A stretch of 64,000 nt of DNA, from positions 310,001 through 374,000 of the forward strand of contig NZ_AP027141.1 of assembly GCF_027943945.1 (NCBI RefSeq), written 5' to 3'. Origin of the DNA: Microbacterium terricola. GTDB lineage: Bacteria; Actinomycetota; Actinomycetes; Actinomycetales; Microbacteriaceae. The stretch's first letter is position 1; every line of letters begins with the position of its first letter. Under the pieces are notes generated by a model. It made no database searches and had not been told where the DNA came from. It saw only the letters and a program-made list of their open reading frames with translations. The position numbers and the translations under genes were made by a program. Positions 1-9,349 of the stretch are shown here, one piece after another.

Positions 1-569
1 ACATCCTCGGCATCCTGACCGGCACGTTCGCGGCCTCGCTGGGCCTGTATCTGCTGCAGGCGAGCCAGGCGGTCACGGGCGGCACGGCGGGCCTCGCGCT
101 GCTGGTCGACTACGCGACGACGTGGCCGTTCTGGCTCATCTTCGCGCTGGTGAACCTGCCGTTCGCCGCGCTCGCGATCTGGCAGAAGGGGTGGGACTTC
201 ACGATCCGGACGGCGATCTCGATCGCCCTGGTGTCGGGCTTCTCGGTGGTCAACCACGCCCTCTTCGACATCGCGGCCATCGACCCGATCTACGGCACGC
301 TCGGCGGCAATCTGCTCGCCGGCGTCGGGCTGCTCATCCTCTTCCGGCACCGGGCGAGCCTCGGCGGCGTCAACATCATCGCGCTGGTCGTGCAGGAGCG
401 CACCGGCTTCCGGGCGGGGTGGACGCAGCTGGTCTTCGACGTGCTGATCATCGCCGGCGCGCTGTTCGTGGTGCCGTGGCCCAACGTCCTGATGAGCGCC
501 GCCGGCGCCGTGCTGCTCAGCCTGGTGCTCGCGATGAACCACCGCCCCGGCAGGTACATCGGGCACTGA
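1..569 (+). CDS. YitT family membrane protein (5' end outside window)
   Basis: Reading from base 3, the frame is open from the window edge to the TGA at 567-569, so the start lies upstream. The visible 188 residues are strongly hydrophobic with about five membrane-spanning stretches. They include an early glycine-rich segment (TGGTAGLALLV, about residue 27 of the visible part) and a second one (ASLGGVNIIALVV), the repeated pattern of the YitT/YczE integral membrane family. The transported substrate of that family is not settled, so I assign none. An ATG at 150 could look like a start, but the upstream frame codes for convincing membrane sequence. It converges on the next gene with only 18 bases between stop codons. 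Confidence 0.75.
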   Translation, partial: ILGILTGTFAASLGLYLLQASQAVTGGTAGLALLVDYATTWPFWLIFALVNLPFAALAIWQKGWDFTIRTAISIALVSGFSVVNHALFDIAAIDPIYGTLGGNLLAGVGLLILFRHRASLGGVNIIALVVQERTGFRAGWTQLVFDVLIIAGALFVVPWPNVLMSAAGAVLLSLVLAMNHRPGRYIGH

Positions 570-590
570 CCCGTTCAGCGCGCGGGGTCA
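567..590. terminator. Small shared hairpin between convergent stop codons
   Basis: TGACCC at 567-572 pairs with GGGTCA at 585-590 around a 12-base loop. Each arm contains the stop codon of one of the two convergent genes. The stem is only 6 bp and has no T-run, so a terminator role is tentative. Confidence 0.3.
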
Positions 591-1148
591 GGCGGGCGGG
601 GGGTTGGAGCGGCGCGGGCGTCGCGCGATCAGGTAGATGACTCCGGCGACGAGCCCCGCGAGGCCGAGCCCCACCACCCAGGGCAGCCAGCCGGGCGTGC
701 CGGTCTCCGTCGCGGGGGCTGCCTCGGTGGGCGTGGGGCTCGGCGTCGCGCTCGCGGTCGGAGTCGGAGTCGGCGTCGGCGTCGGGCTGGCGGTGGCCGA
801 GCTGCTCTCGGTGGGCTCAGGCGTCGGCTCTGCCGAGGGCTCCTCTGTGGGCTCCGCGCTGGGCCCGCTCGTCGGCTCCGCCGTGGGCGCTGCACTGGGC
901 TCCTCCGTCGGCTCGCTCGTCGGCTCCTCCGTGGGCTCCTCCGTGGGATGGGGAGTCCGCGTCGGCAGGCTCGGCAGCGTGCGCGTCGGCGTCGGTGACG
1001 CGAACGTGCGCGTCGGGCTGGCCGTCGGCGACGCCGTCGGCAGGCGGCTTCCGTCGATGAGGCTGCACCCCGCGACGGCCGAGACCATCGCGATGCCGGT
1101 GAGGACGATCGCGGCCACCCTGATCGGAACCCAGCGCGTGCGTGACAT
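588..1148 (-). CDS. Pro/Thr/Ser/Glu-rich lipoprotein with C-terminal membrane segment
   Basis: A 186-residue protein. The N-terminus is a lipoprotein signal peptide: basic MSRTRWVPIR, a hydrophobic stretch, then lipobox VAGC with the lipidated Cys at 28. Residues ~35-145 are low complexity, with repeated TEEP, SEPT and PTPT units and no recognisable domain. Near the C-terminus a hydrophobic segment (GWLPWVVGLGLAGLVAGVIYLIA) is followed by RRPRR, resembling a cell-wall sorting tail, but no LPXTG motif precedes it. It is probably an extended surface stalk anchored at one or both ends. Start chosen at ATG 1148 with AAGGG about seven bases upstream. Function unknown. Confidence 0.65.
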   Translation of the reverse strand: MSRTRWVPIRVAAIVLTGIAMVSAVAGCSLIDGSRLPTASPTASPTRTFASPTPTRTLPSLPTRTPHPTEEPTEEPTSEPTEEPSAAPTAEPTSGPSAEPTEEPSAEPTPEPTESSSATASPTPTPTPTPTASATPSPTPTEAAPATETGTPGWLPWVVGLGLAGLVAGVIYLIARRPRRSNPPPA

Positions 1149-1229
1149 CGGTGCCCTTTCGCGAAACCACCGGAATCGTGGCAGGCGCGGCGCGGCACCG
1201 GCATCCCCCGTCGTGGGTGAGATGGCCGA

Positions 1230-2003
1230 TCAGCGCTGGCAGGCGGGGCACCAGAAGACGTTGCGCAGCTTCGTCGGGTCGGCGCCGAGTTCGCTGCGGC
1301 GGACGAGGGTGCCGCAGCGACGGCAGGGCCGGTGCTCGCGCCCGTAGACCCAGGTCGCGCGCCCGGGCCGCGCGTCGCCCGTGAACGTGCGCGGCGTGCG
1401 GTCGCGGTTGGCCCTGATCATGCGGGCGCCGAGGTCGACGAGGGCCGCGGCATCCACCTCCGTCGCCGGCGTCGTCGGCAGCACGCCCCGGACGAAGAGG
1501 ATCTCGTTCGCGTACTCGTTGCCGAAGCCGGCGATGTTCCGCTGATCCTGGATCGCGACATGCACCGGCCGAGGATCCGCCTGCAGGCGGGCGGCGGCGA
1601 GCGCGGGATCCCAGTCGTCGGCCAGCGGGTCTGGGCCGAGATAGCCGACGAGCTCCTCCTCGTCGCGCGTGGGCACGAGCTTCACCTCGGCCAGCTCGAA
1701 CCCCACGGCCTCGCGCGCCGCGGTGCCGACGATCGCCCTGGCCGTGAATGCGGGCTTGCTCCACCGTGCGCCGCGGGCGAACACCCGCCACTCGCCCTCC
1801 ATCTTGAGGTGCGAGTGCAGCGTCCACTCGCCCACGCGCAGCAGCAGGTGCTTGCCGCGCGAGACCGAGCCGCCGACTCTCTCGCCGGTGAGGTCGGCCG
1901 TCGCCGCTCGGGGCACGCGCAGTTCGAACCGGGTGACCTCGGCACCGGTCAGTGCCTCGTCGAGCCGGCGGGCGGTGCGGTAGACGGTGTCGCCCTCAGG
2001 CAC
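1230..2003 (-). CDS. nei2: Endonuclease VIII-like DNA glycosylase (Fpg/Nei family)
   Basis: A 257-residue bifunctional base-excision repair glycosylase/AP lyase. After removal of the initiator the protein begins PEGD, with the Pro nucleophile and Glu of the Nei class. A basic SRGKHLLLR segment follows at about residue 50, with a helix-two-turn-helix region in the middle (NIAGFGNEYANEILF). The C-terminal zinc finger is CRRC at ~226-229 and CPAC near the end. The start is GTG at 2003, fixed by the required PEGD N-terminus. It overlaps the end of lhr by 8 bases, so the two are co-transcribed. The same lhr-nei2 neighbourhood occurs in mycobacteria, which supports a joint repair role. It likely removes oxidised pyrimidines. 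Confidence 0.9.
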   Translation of the reverse strand: MPEGDTVYRTARRLDEALTGAEVTRFELRVPRAATADLTGERVGGSVSRGKHLLLRVGEWTLHSHLKMEGEWRVFARGARWSKPAFTARAIVGTAAREAVGFELAEVKLVPTRDEEELVGYLGPDPLADDWDPALAAARLQADPRPVHVAIQDQRNIAGFGNEYANEILFVRGVLPTTPATEVDAAALVDLGARMIRANRDRTPRTFTGDARPGRATWVYGREHRPCRRCGTLVRRSELGADPTKLRNVFWCPACQR

Positions 2004-5000
2004 GCGCGGTGGCCTTCCGCAGCGTCAGTCCGCGCGGAGACTCCACGAAGCCGGCGTCGCGCAGCGCCCGACCGACCCCGGTGCCGTAGACGAACGCGCC
2101 GTTCACCTGCTCGATGGTGAGGGTGTCGAGGCGACGGTCGCGCGCCGTGCTCGCGAGGCTCGCCGCGGCCGCGGCGAGACGCGTCTCCTCCTCGGTGAAT
2201 GCGAGCACCGTCTTGCCGCCCCGCTCGAGATAGAGGGTCAGGATGCCGTCGACCAGCACCACCAGCCCACCGGCCTTGCGACCCGGCCGGTGCGTGATGC
2301 CCTCGAGCGGCGGCCAGGCGAGGGCGGCGCCGTACGGGTTCGCCGGGTCGGTCGCCGCCAGGGTCAGCGCGTTGAGCGGGGCCGGCCCGTCGGCCGACCC
2401 GGCGTACTCGCGCAGCCGGTCGACGGTCGCCGACGCGGCGAACTGCGCGGCGCCGAGCTTCTCGATCACGTAGCCACGGCGGCAATGGCCGGCCTCCTCG
2501 AAGCCCGCGAGCACCCGGTACGCCTGGGCGAAGCCGCCGGGCATCCCCTCCGACTGCACCGAGCCGCGGGTCACCACCCCGTAGCGGTCGAGCAGCAGGC
2601 TCGCGGATGCGGTCGCCCGAACTGCCGGATCGGCCTCCGGAGCGGGCAGCAGCGACCAGCGACCCCCGATCGCGGGTGGGCGAGGCGGCGCGATCGCCGT
2701 GGTGCGGGGGAGCGTCGCCCCACGGTACATGCGGGCGCGCGGCGTCTTGCGTGCCGACCGGTGCGCCTGCGACCCGCCGCCCAGCAGCATCCGCACCGGC
2801 GCGAACGTGTCGTTCGTGATCCGGCCCGCCCAGGTGAGGTTCCACAGCGCCTCGATGACCGACTGCTCGTTCTCGGCCCCGGTCGCCTGACGCAGCTGGG
2901 CGGCGAAGTACGCGCCCCCGCCCTCGAGGGCCGCGAGCAGCTGCGCCTCGAGCGACCCAGGGCCGAGCGCGTCGTCGGGCGGATTGAGGGTGAGGGGGGC
3001 GGCGTCGGCGGGATGCAGGGCGATCCAGCCGTCGCGACCGGGCAGGGTGCCGTGGCCGGACCAGATGACCTCGCCGGTCGCCGTGAGCTCGTCGAGCATC
3101 GCCGGCGTGTAGTCGCGGACGCGCGACGGCAGCACGAGCGACTCCCACGCGCTGGCGGGGATGGGTACGCCGGCGAGCTGCTCGATCACGGCGGCCACCC
3201 CGTCGATCCCGTCGAGCGGACGGGTGAGGTGCTGCCAGGCGGGCAGGAACCGGGCGAACGCCTCCTGCGAGACGGGCTCGACGCTGCCGCGGATCGCCGC
3301 GAGCGAGCGCATCCGCAGCCGCCGCAGCACCTCGGTGTCGCACCACTCGGGCTCATCCCCGGCGGTGGGCGATGCGGCGAGCCCCGCATCCGGGAGGAAG
3401 AAGCCGCTCGTGAGCCTGCCCTGGGCCTCGAGCCGCTGCAGGGTGAGGCGCGCGACCGCGACGCCCACGCCGAGGCGCGCGGCCACGGCGTCGGTGCGGA
3501 ACGGCCCGTGCGTGCGGGCATGCCGCGCGACGAGGTCGCCGAGGGGATCGGCGACCGGCTCGAGGAACGCGTGCGGGATGCCGACGGGAAGGGCGACGCC
3601 GAGCGCGTCGCGCAGGCGCCCGGCGTCCTCGATCGCGGCGATGCGGCGGACGCCCGCGACGGTGACCGGGATCGCCCGGCGGGCGTCGACCAGGGCGTCG
3701 AGCAGCTCCGCCGCACGGGCCGCCTCGCCGAGGGCGGGGAGCTCGCCTGCGGCGTCGCCCTCGGGCTGCAGCCGCGCGGCGACCTCGTCGGCGTCGAGCG
3801 GGCCGAGCATCCGCAGCAGATCGGCGACGCCCTCGAGCCCGCGCGCACGCCGGTCGGGGTCGAGGCGCTGCGCCTCGCGCTCGAACTGGGCGATGACCTC
3901 GGGGTCGAGGAGCTCGCGCATCTCTATCTTGCCGAGCAGCTCGCTCAGCAGCGCGGGATCGACGGAGAGGGCGGCCGCCCTGCGCTCGGCCAGCGGCGAG
4001 TCGCCCTCGTACATGAAGGCGCCCACGTAGCCGAACAGCAGGTCGCGGGCGTACGGCGACGGCTGCGCGGGCTCGGTCTCGACGAGCCGGATGCGTCGCT
4101 CGCCGATCGCGCGGGCGATGCGCAGCAGGGCGGGCACGTCGTAGACGTCCTGCAGCACCTCGCGCAGGGTCTCCAGGATGATCGGGAACGTCGGATAGCG
4201 GCGCGCGACCTCGAGCAGCTGCGCCGAGCGCTGGCGCTGCTGCCAGAGCGGGGTGCGTCGCTGCGGATTGGTGCGCGGCATGAGCAGGGCCCGGGCGGCG
4301 CACTCCCGGAAGCGCGAGGCGAACAGGGCGGAGCCCCCGACCTCGGCGGTCACGATCGTGTCGAGCTCATCCGGATCGAAGACGAACAGCTCGGCCCCCG
4401 GCGGCTCGGCGGTCGCGTCCGGCACGCGGGCGATGATGCCGTCGTCGCTCGCGACGGCCGACCCGTCGACGCCCAGCCGCTCCCTGATGCGCGCGTTGAC
4501 CGCAAGCGCCCAGGGCCCGTGCACCTTCATGCCGTACGGGGAATGCAGGATGATGCGCCAGTCGCCGACCTCGTCCCGACCGCGCTCGACGGTGAGCGTC
4601 TTGTCGGTCGGGAGGGTGCCGGTGGCCTCGCGCTGCTCGGCCAGGTACGCGAGCAGGTTGGCTCTGGCGTACGCGTCGAGGCCCGCCTCCCGGAGGCGCT
4701 CCTCGGCCTTGTCGGCGGAGGCCGCTGACACTTCGCGCGAGAACCGCCCGAGTGCCTCACCGAGCTCGGCCGGGCGGCCGATGCCGTCGCCGTGCCAGAA
4801 CGGCACCTTGCCCGGCTGCCCGAACGCCGGGAGCACGTTGACGCGGTCGTGGGTGATCTCGACGATCCGCCAGCTGGTGGTGCCGAGGGTGAACACGTCG
4901 TTCACGCGCGACTCGTAGACCATCTCCTCGTCGAGCTCGCCCACCCGCGCGTTCTGGCTCTCGCCGGCGACGAAGACGCCGAACAGTCCCCGATCGGGGA

Positions 5001-6735
5001 TCGTGCCGCCGCTCGTGACGGCGATGCGCTGCGCGCCCGGACGCCCGGTGAGGGTGCCGTGATCGCGATCCCACACCAGCCGAGGACGCAGCTCGGCGAA
5101 CTCGTCGGAGGGGAACCGGCCGGCGAGCAGATCGAGGGTCGCCTCGTAGGCCGATCGGGGGAGGCTGCGGAACGGCGCGGAGCGCTTGACCGTCTCGAAC
5201 CACCCCTCGACATCGATCGGGGCGAGCGCGGCCGCCGCCACGGTCTGCTGCGCCAGGATGTCGAGCGGATTCTGCGGCACGGAGATCGCCTCGATCTTGC
5301 CGCCCAGCATCCGCTCGGTCACGATCGCGGTGTGCAGCACGTCGCTGCGGTGCTTGGGGAAGAGGGCGGCCCTGCTCACCTCGCCGACCTGGTGGCCCGC
5401 ACGGCCGATGCGCTGCAGACCGGACGCGGCGCTCGGGGGCGCCTCGACCTGGATCACCAGGTCGACCGCGCCCATGTCGATGCCGAGCTCGAGACTGCTG
5501 GTGGCGACCACGCAGCGCAGCACGCCCGACTTGAGCTCTTCCTCGACCTGCGCCCGCTGCTCCTTCGACACCGACCCGTGGTGGGCCTTGGCGAGCACGG
5601 CGTCGGCGCCCGCGGTCACGCCCGCCTGCGCCATCTTCGCCGCCGGGACCGACGGCTCGGGCAGATCGAGTCCCAGCCGCTCGCTGTAGATCTCGTTCAG
5701 TCGCGCCGTGAGTCGCTCGGCGAGGCGCCGCGAGTTCGAGAACACGATGGTCGACCGATGCTGCAGGATGCGGTCGACGATCGCCTCTTCGACGTGCGGC
5801 CAGACGGACCCGGTCATCTCGGTCTCGCCGATGCCGTTCGCGCGCCCGCTCGAGCCGTCCGGAGAGAACCAGTCCTCCGCTGCGGCCGTCGGCTCGTCGG
5901 CTGCGTCGCTCGTGTACGGGCTCGGCGGAGGTGGCGGGTTGAGCATGTCGTCGACAGGGACGACGACGCTCAGGTCGAACGTCTTCGACGCCTTGGGCGC
6001 CACGATCTCGACGGGGGCCGCACCGCCCAGGAACCGCGCGACCTCGTCGATCGGGCGCACCGTCGCCGAGAGTCCGATCCGCTGGGCGGGGGCCACGTCG
6101 GGGTCGTGCGACCGTCGCAGGGCGTCGAGACGCTCCAGGCTCACCGCCAGGTGGGCGCCGCGCTTCGTCGCGGCGACGGCGTGCACCTCGTCGATGATGA
6201 CGGTGCTCACCTCGCGGAGCGTCTCGCCCGCCTGGCTGGTGAGCATGAGGTACAGCGACTCTGGCGTCGTGATGAGGATGTCGGGCGGCGCCGTCACGAG
6301 CTTGCGCCGGTCGCTCGAGGTCGTGTCGCCCGAGCGGACGCCGACGGTGACCTCGGGCAGCGCGACGCCGAGCCGCCTGGCCGACTGCCCGATGCCGACC
6401 AGGGGCGAGCGCAGGTTGCGCTCCACGTCGACGCCGAGCGCCTTCAGCGGTGAGATGTAGAGGACGCGCGTGAGGGATGCGGGGGCCTTCGGCGCGCGGC
6501 CGCGCCCCCGGGCGGGGAGCGCGGGAACAGCGGCATCCTTCTCATGGAAGACCCGGTCGATCGCCCAGAGGAACGCCGACAGCGTCTTGCCCGACCCGGT
6601 CGGCGCCACCACCAGCGCGTGGCGGCCGGCGGAGATCGCCTCCCAGGCGCCGGTCTGGGCGCTCGTCGGTGCGGTGAAGGCGCCGCGGAACCAGTCCTGC
6701 GTCGCGGGACCGAACCGATCGAGCACACTGCTCAT
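1996..6735 (-). CDS. lhr: Lhr-type large ATP-dependent DNA helicase
   Basis: A 1579-residue superfamily 2 helicase, the usual length for actinobacterial Lhr. The N-terminal RecA-like domain carries Q-motif-like residues (APTSAQTGAWEAI), Walker A APTGSGKT at about residue 45, the DEVH box (IIDEVHAV), and SAT-like motif III (LSATVRP). The second RecA domain has VATSSLELGIDMGAVDLV and the QRIGRAGH motif VI. About 1000 residues of Lhr-core, winged-helix and C-terminal tail follow. Lhr translocates 3'-5' on single-stranded DNA, unwinds RNA:DNA hybrids and belongs to the DNA-damage response. I chose ATG 6735 because GGGAGG lies 7-8 bases upstream. The open frame runs further upstream, but that part is antisense to the ABC-F gene and not protein-like. 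It overlaps nei2 at its 3' end. Confidence 0.93.
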   Translation of the reverse strand: MSSVLDRFGPATQDWFRGAFTAPTSAQTGAWEAISAGRHALVVAPTGSGKTLSAFLWAIDRVFHEKDAAVPALPARGRGRAPKAPASLTRVLYISPLKALGVDVERNLRSPLVGIGQSARRLGVALPEVTVGVRSGDTTSSDRRKLVTAPPDILITTPESLYLMLTSQAGETLREVSTVIIDEVHAVAATKRGAHLAVSLERLDALRRSHDPDVAPAQRIGLSATVRPIDEVARFLGGAAPVEIVAPKASKTFDLSVVVPVDDMLNPPPPPSPYTSDAADEPTAAAEDWFSPDGSSGRANGIGETEMTGSVWPHVEEAIVDRILQHRSTIVFSNSRRLAERLTARLNEIYSERLGLDLPEPSVPAAKMAQAGVTAGADAVLAKAHHGSVSKEQRAQVEEELKSGVLRCVVATSSLELGIDMGAVDLVIQVEAPPSAASGLQRIGRAGHQVGEVSRAALFPKHRSDVLHTAIVTERMLGGKIEAISVPQNPLDILAQQTVAAAALAPIDVEGWFETVKRSAPFRSLPRSAYEATLDLLAGRFPSDEFAELRPRLVWDRDHGTLTGRPGAQRIAVTSGGTIPDRGLFGVFVAGESQNARVGELDEEMVYESRVNDVFTLGTTSWRIVEITHDRVNVLPAFGQPGKVPFWHGDGIGRPAELGEALGRFSREVSAASADKAEERLREAGLDAYARANLLAYLAEQREATGTLPTDKTLTVERGRDEVGDWRIILHSPYGMKVHGPWALAVNARIRERLGVDGSAVASDDGIIARVPDATAEPPGAELFVFDPDELDTIVTAEVGGSALFASRFRECAARALLMPRTNPQRRTPLWQQRQRSAQLLEVARRYPTFPIILETLREVLQDVYDVPALLRIARAIGERRIRLVETEPAQPSPYARDLLFGYVGAFMYEGDSPLAERRAAALSVDPALLSELLGKIEMRELLDPEVIAQFEREAQRLDPDRRARGLEGVADLLRMLGPLDADEVAARLQPEGDAAGELPALGEAARAAELLDALVDARRAIPVTVAGVRRIAAIEDAGRLRDALGVALPVGIPHAFLEPVADPLGDLVARHARTHGPFRTDAVAARLGVGVAVARLTLQRLEAQGRLTSGFFLPDAGLAASPTAGDEPEWCDTEVLRRLRMRSLAAIRGSVEPVSQEAFARFLPAWQHLTRPLDGIDGVAAVIEQLAGVPIPASAWESLVLPSRVRDYTPAMLDELTATGEVIWSGHGTLPGRDGWIALHPADAAPLTLNPPDDALGPGSLEAQLLAALEGGGAYFAAQLRQATGAENEQSVIEALWNLTWAGRITNDTFAPVRMLLGGGSQAHRSARKTPRARMYRGATLPRTTAIAPPRPPAIGGRWSLLPAPEADPAVRATASASLLLDRYGVVTRGSVQSEGMPGGFAQAYRVLAGFEEAGHCRRGYVIEKLGAAQFAASATVDRLREYAGSADGPAPLNALTLAATDPANPYGAALAWPPLEGITHRPGRKAGGLVVLVDGILTLYLERGGKTVLAFTEEETRLAAAAASLASTARDRRLDTLTIEQVNGAFVYGTGVGRALRDAGFVESPRGLTLRKATARA

Positions 6736-6772
6736 CCCCCCATCCTCCCGGATGCCCCCGACACGTGGGCGG

Positions 6773-8383
6773 TCACGTGCCGGGAACATCGGCGAGCGAG
6801 CCGTCTCGGTGCAGCTCGAGGCGGAGATCCACCCCGAGCCGGTCGAGGAACGCATCGTCGTGGCTGACCACGAGCACCGCGCCACGGTAGGCCCACAGCG
6901 CATCGACGAGCTGGTCGATCGTGTCGAGGTCGAGGTTGTTCGTCGGCTCGTCGAGGAGCAGCAGCTGCGGCGGCGGATCGGTGAGCAGGAGCCGGGCGAG
7001 CGCGACCCGGAAGCGCTCTCCGCCGGAGAGGGCGGCAACCGGCCGGGTCGCCGCGTCACCGCGGATGAGGAACCGGGCGAGCCGGTTGCGCAGCTCGACG
7101 TCACCCACCCCTGGTGCGGCAGCTCGCACGTTCTCGAGCGCGGAGCGGCCGTCCTCGAGGGTGTCGATCCGCTGGGACAGGTAGCCGATCTGGTCGGTGT
7201 GGGCATGGGCGGAGGTGGTGCGGGCGAGAGCTGTGCCCGGGTCCGTGCCGAGCAGTCGGAGCAGCAGCGTCGTCTTGCCGACGCCGTTCGCCCCGACGAG
7301 CGCGACCCGCTCAGGACCCCGCACGATCCACTCGCGGGCGCCGTCGCCGATCGTGGCGATCCGGCGCCCGGCGGCGACCGCCGGGTCGGGCAGATCGATC
7401 AGCACGCGGTCGTCGTCGCGCACCCGGCGTTCGGCGGCGTCAAGGGCGGCTCGGGCCGCCGCCTCCTTCTCGAGGGTCTCCCTGCGGAGCTTGCCCGCCG
7501 AGACCTGCGCGGCGCTCTTCCGGTTGCCGGCGACGATCCCCGGCACGCGCTTCTCCTCCTGCGCCCGGCGGCCCGTCGCCGCTCGGTGCGCCAGCGTGGT
7601 CTGCGCGGCGATCCGGTCGCGCTTCTCGCGCCGCGCGACCTGGGCGGCTGCGCGCTCGGCCTGCCGTGCCGCGTCCTGCTCGGCGTCGAGCCACGCGCGC
7701 CACGCCGAGTACGGACCGCGGAAGACCGACAGCCCGCCGGCGTACAGCTCGGCGGTGTCGTCCATGAGCTCGAGCAGGGTGACGTCGTGGCTGACGACGA
7801 CGAGCGTCCCCGGCCACCCCCTGACCATGTCGTACAGCCGCGCACGCGCCGGGCGGTCGAGGTTGTTGGTCGGCTCGTCGAGCAGGGTGAGCGGAGCCCG
7901 GCGCAGGCGGATGCCGGCGATCGCCGTGAGGACGGCTTCGCCGCCGGAGAGCTCGCCGACGCGACGGTCGAGCATCTCGGGCGCGAGACCGGCCTCGGCG
8001 AGGGCCGCCTGCGCGCGCGCCTCGACGTCCCAGTCGTCGCCGACCGCGTCGAAGTGCCGCTCCGCGACGTCGCCGGCGGCGATGGCGCGCACGGCCGCGA
8101 GCGCCCCCGCGACGCCGAGCAGGTCGGCGACAGGGCGGTCGACGTCGAGGGTCAGCCGCTGCGGCAGGTACGCCGCCTCGGCTGCGCGATCGATGCGCCC
8201 GGATGCCGGGGTGAGCTCTCCGGCGACGAGCCGCAGCAGGGTGGACTTGCCGGAGCCGTTGCGGCCGACGAGTCCCGTGCTGCCGGTGCCGAACGAGCCG
8301 GACACGTCGGAGAGGGCGGGTGATCCGTCCGGCCAGGCGAAGCTGAGCCGGTCGAGGGTGAAGGTGTGGTTCTGCGTGGGCAC
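6773..8383 (-). CDS. ABC-F family ATPase (two ABC domains, no membrane part)
   Basis: A 536-residue protein with duplicated ABC domains. Domain 1 has Walker [10 protein letters not shown] (~residue 38) and signature LSGGE. A charged linker rich in Arg, Ala and Lys separates the halves at ~245-315. Domain 2 has GANGVGKTT and [16 protein letters not shown] followed by [12 protein letters not shown]. There are no membrane segments. This is the layout of ABC-F proteins, which act on the ribosome as translation factors or antibiotic-target protection factors. Which role applies here cannot be read from sequence. The start is GTG 8383 with GGGAGG four bases upstream. The 249-base leader, with a possible short upstream peptide, hints at attenuation control, which is common for resistance-type ABC-F genes. 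Confidence 0.88.
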   Translation of the reverse strand: MPTQNHTFTLDRLSFAWPDGSPALSDVSGSFGTGSTGLVGRNGSGKSTLLRLVAGELTPASGRIDRAAEAAYLPQRLTLDVDRPVADLLGVAGALAAVRAIAAGDVAERHFDAVGDDWDVEARAQAALAEAGLAPEMLDRRVGELSGGEAVLTAIAGIRLRRAPLTLLDEPTNNLDRPARARLYDMVRGWPGTLVVVSHDVTLLELMDDTAELYAGGLSVFRGPYSAWRAWLDAEQDAARQAERAAAQVARREKRDRIAAQTTLAHRAATGRRAQEEKRVPGIVAGNRKSAAQVSAGKLRRETLEKEAAARAALDAAERRVRDDDRVLIDLPDPAVAAGRRIATIGDGAREWIVRGPERVALVGANGVGKTTLLLRLLGTDPGTALARTTSAHAHTDQIGYLSQRIDTLEDGRSALENVRAAAPGVGDVELRNRLARFLIRGDAATRPVAALSGGERFRVALARLLLTDPPPQLLLLDEPTNNLDLDTIDQLVDALWAYRGAVLVVSHDDAFLDRLGVDLRLELHRDGSLADVPGT

Positions 8384-8632
8384 GAGGCCTCCCGATGTCA
8401 GGCATGCGCTGACACCGGGCAGGCCGGAATCCGGGTGGGATGACGGCGGGGGCGACGGGTCAGCGCGGAATGGATGCGCAGACGCGTCGCAGTTCGCACG
8501 CGGCCCGAGGGGGCGACGAAGGACGGATCAGCGCGGGGTCACAGCGCGGACGCGACGATCTCCGTCATTTCATTCCTCACACTCGGGGACGAGAACCCCG
8601 CCACGATACACCCCTACCCTGAGCGGGGCCTC
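8384..8632 (-). promoter_or_regulatory. Long leader of the ABC-F gene with possible short uORF and direct repeats
   Basis: Read on the minus strand, a TATCGT box lies at 8608-8603 and a small hairpin (CGGGG-loop-CCCCG) near 8600-8583. A short frame MTEIVASAL follows (ATG 8568 to TGA 8541-8539), with AGGA five bases before its ATG. Downstream, CCGCGCTGA-C/T-CCGTC occurs twice (about 8534-8520 and 8468-8454), with a shorter CCGCGCTG copy overlapping the uORF end. This resembles a leader-peptide/attenuator arrangement, but I cannot fold it exactly and the uORF may be chance. Confidence 0.35.
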
Positions 8633-9289
8633 TCACTGCCCGAGCGCGGCCAGCTGCTTCTCGAGGAAGGTGCGCACATCGGCGAGCTCCTGCTCGGAGA
8701 CGCTGTGCGCCAGCTCGGGATAGACGCGGCCGCTCAGCTCGCTGTGCGCAGGCAGCCAGTGCGTCGTGTGCACCACGAGCTGCGCGGGGATGACCTCGTC
8801 GCGCGACCCTCGCCCCCAGAACACCGGCGGCCTCAGTACGGCGAGCTGCTCGTCGCCGGCCAGCTCGCCCGGCGTGGCGTAGCCCGCGAGATTGACGACG
8901 AACGCGAACCGCTCCGGTCGCAGGCGCAGGGCCTGCAGGGCGACGACCGCGCCCTGCGAGAAGCCGAGCAGGCCGATCGTGCGGCCCGGGGCCACGGCAT
9001 CCACCCATTCGACGAATCGGGATGCTGCCGAGCTGACCAGGTCGGGATCGTGCGCGTCGAGATTCTCGATGGCGTACCAGGCGTAGCCGGGCGTCGGCCA
9101 GCGCGGGGCGAGCGGCGCGCGCACGGCGGCGAACGCGAACGCATCTGGCAGGTGCGGGATGAGGCCGCCGAGGTCGTGCTCGTGGGAGCCGTAGCCGTGC
9201 AGCAGCACCAGGAGCGGCGCGTCGCGGCGCGCGTCGAGCGGCTCGGACCACAGCACGGCGTCGGGATCGAGGGCGGGGACGTCCGTCAT
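8633..9289 (-). CDS. Alpha/beta hydrolase, phospholipase/carboxylesterase type
   Basis: A 218-residue cytoplasmic esterase, the usual length for the phospholipase/carboxylesterase family. It has LLVLLHGYGSHEHDL (oxyanion-hole HG motif) near residue 30 and the nucleophile elbow GFSQG in the centre (LLGFSQGAVVALQAL). The FWGRGSRDEVIP segment supplies the Asp and ELAHSVSEQEL the His of the triad. The likely substrates are short acyl esters or lysophospholipid-like compounds; none can be named. The start is ATG 9289, with an ATG nine bases upstream (9298) as the alternative. No strong ribosome site favours either. It is divergent from the Nudix-like gene. Confidence 0.8.
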   Translation of the reverse strand: MTDVPALDPDAVLWSEPLDARRDAPLLVLLHGYGSHEHDLGGLIPHLPDAFAFAAVRAPLAPRWPTPGYAWYAIENLDAHDPDLVSSAASRFVEWVDAVAPGRTIGLLGFSQGAVVALQALRLRPERFAFVVNLAGYATPGELAGDEQLAVLRPPVFWGRGSRDEVIPAQLVVHTTHWLPAHSELSGRVYPELAHSVSEQELADVRTFLEKQLAALGQ

Positions 9290-9337
9290 AGGGTTCATCT
9301 TTTCAGGCGGCCCCGACACCCGCGAAGTCGCCTGGGG

Positions 9338-9349
9338 TATACAGGAGGC
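9338..9349 (+). promoter_or_regulatory. -10 box for leaderless Nudix-like gene
   Basis: TATACA at 9338-9343 sits six bases before the ATG at 9350. AGGAGG at 9343-9348 is only one base from the ATG, too close to act as a ribosome site, which favours a leaderless transcript. The GTATAC core is palindromic and could also serve the divergent esterase. Confidence 0.4.

Noticed and set aside
2000..4728. Long open frame on the plus strand opposite lhr (913 codons)
   Set aside because: It is antisense to an intact Lhr helicase. The translation is low-complexity Arg/Gly/Asp/Glu without motifs, as expected from the high GC at third positions of the real gene.
6736..7206. N-terminal extension of Lhr to 1736 residues
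   Set aside because: The extension is antisense-frame sequence within the ABC-F gene. ATG 6735 has a good ribosome site and gives the family's normal N-terminus.
8474..9349. Upstream extension of the Nudix-like gene to 514 residues
   Set aside because: The added part is antisense to the esterase gene and the ABC-F leader.
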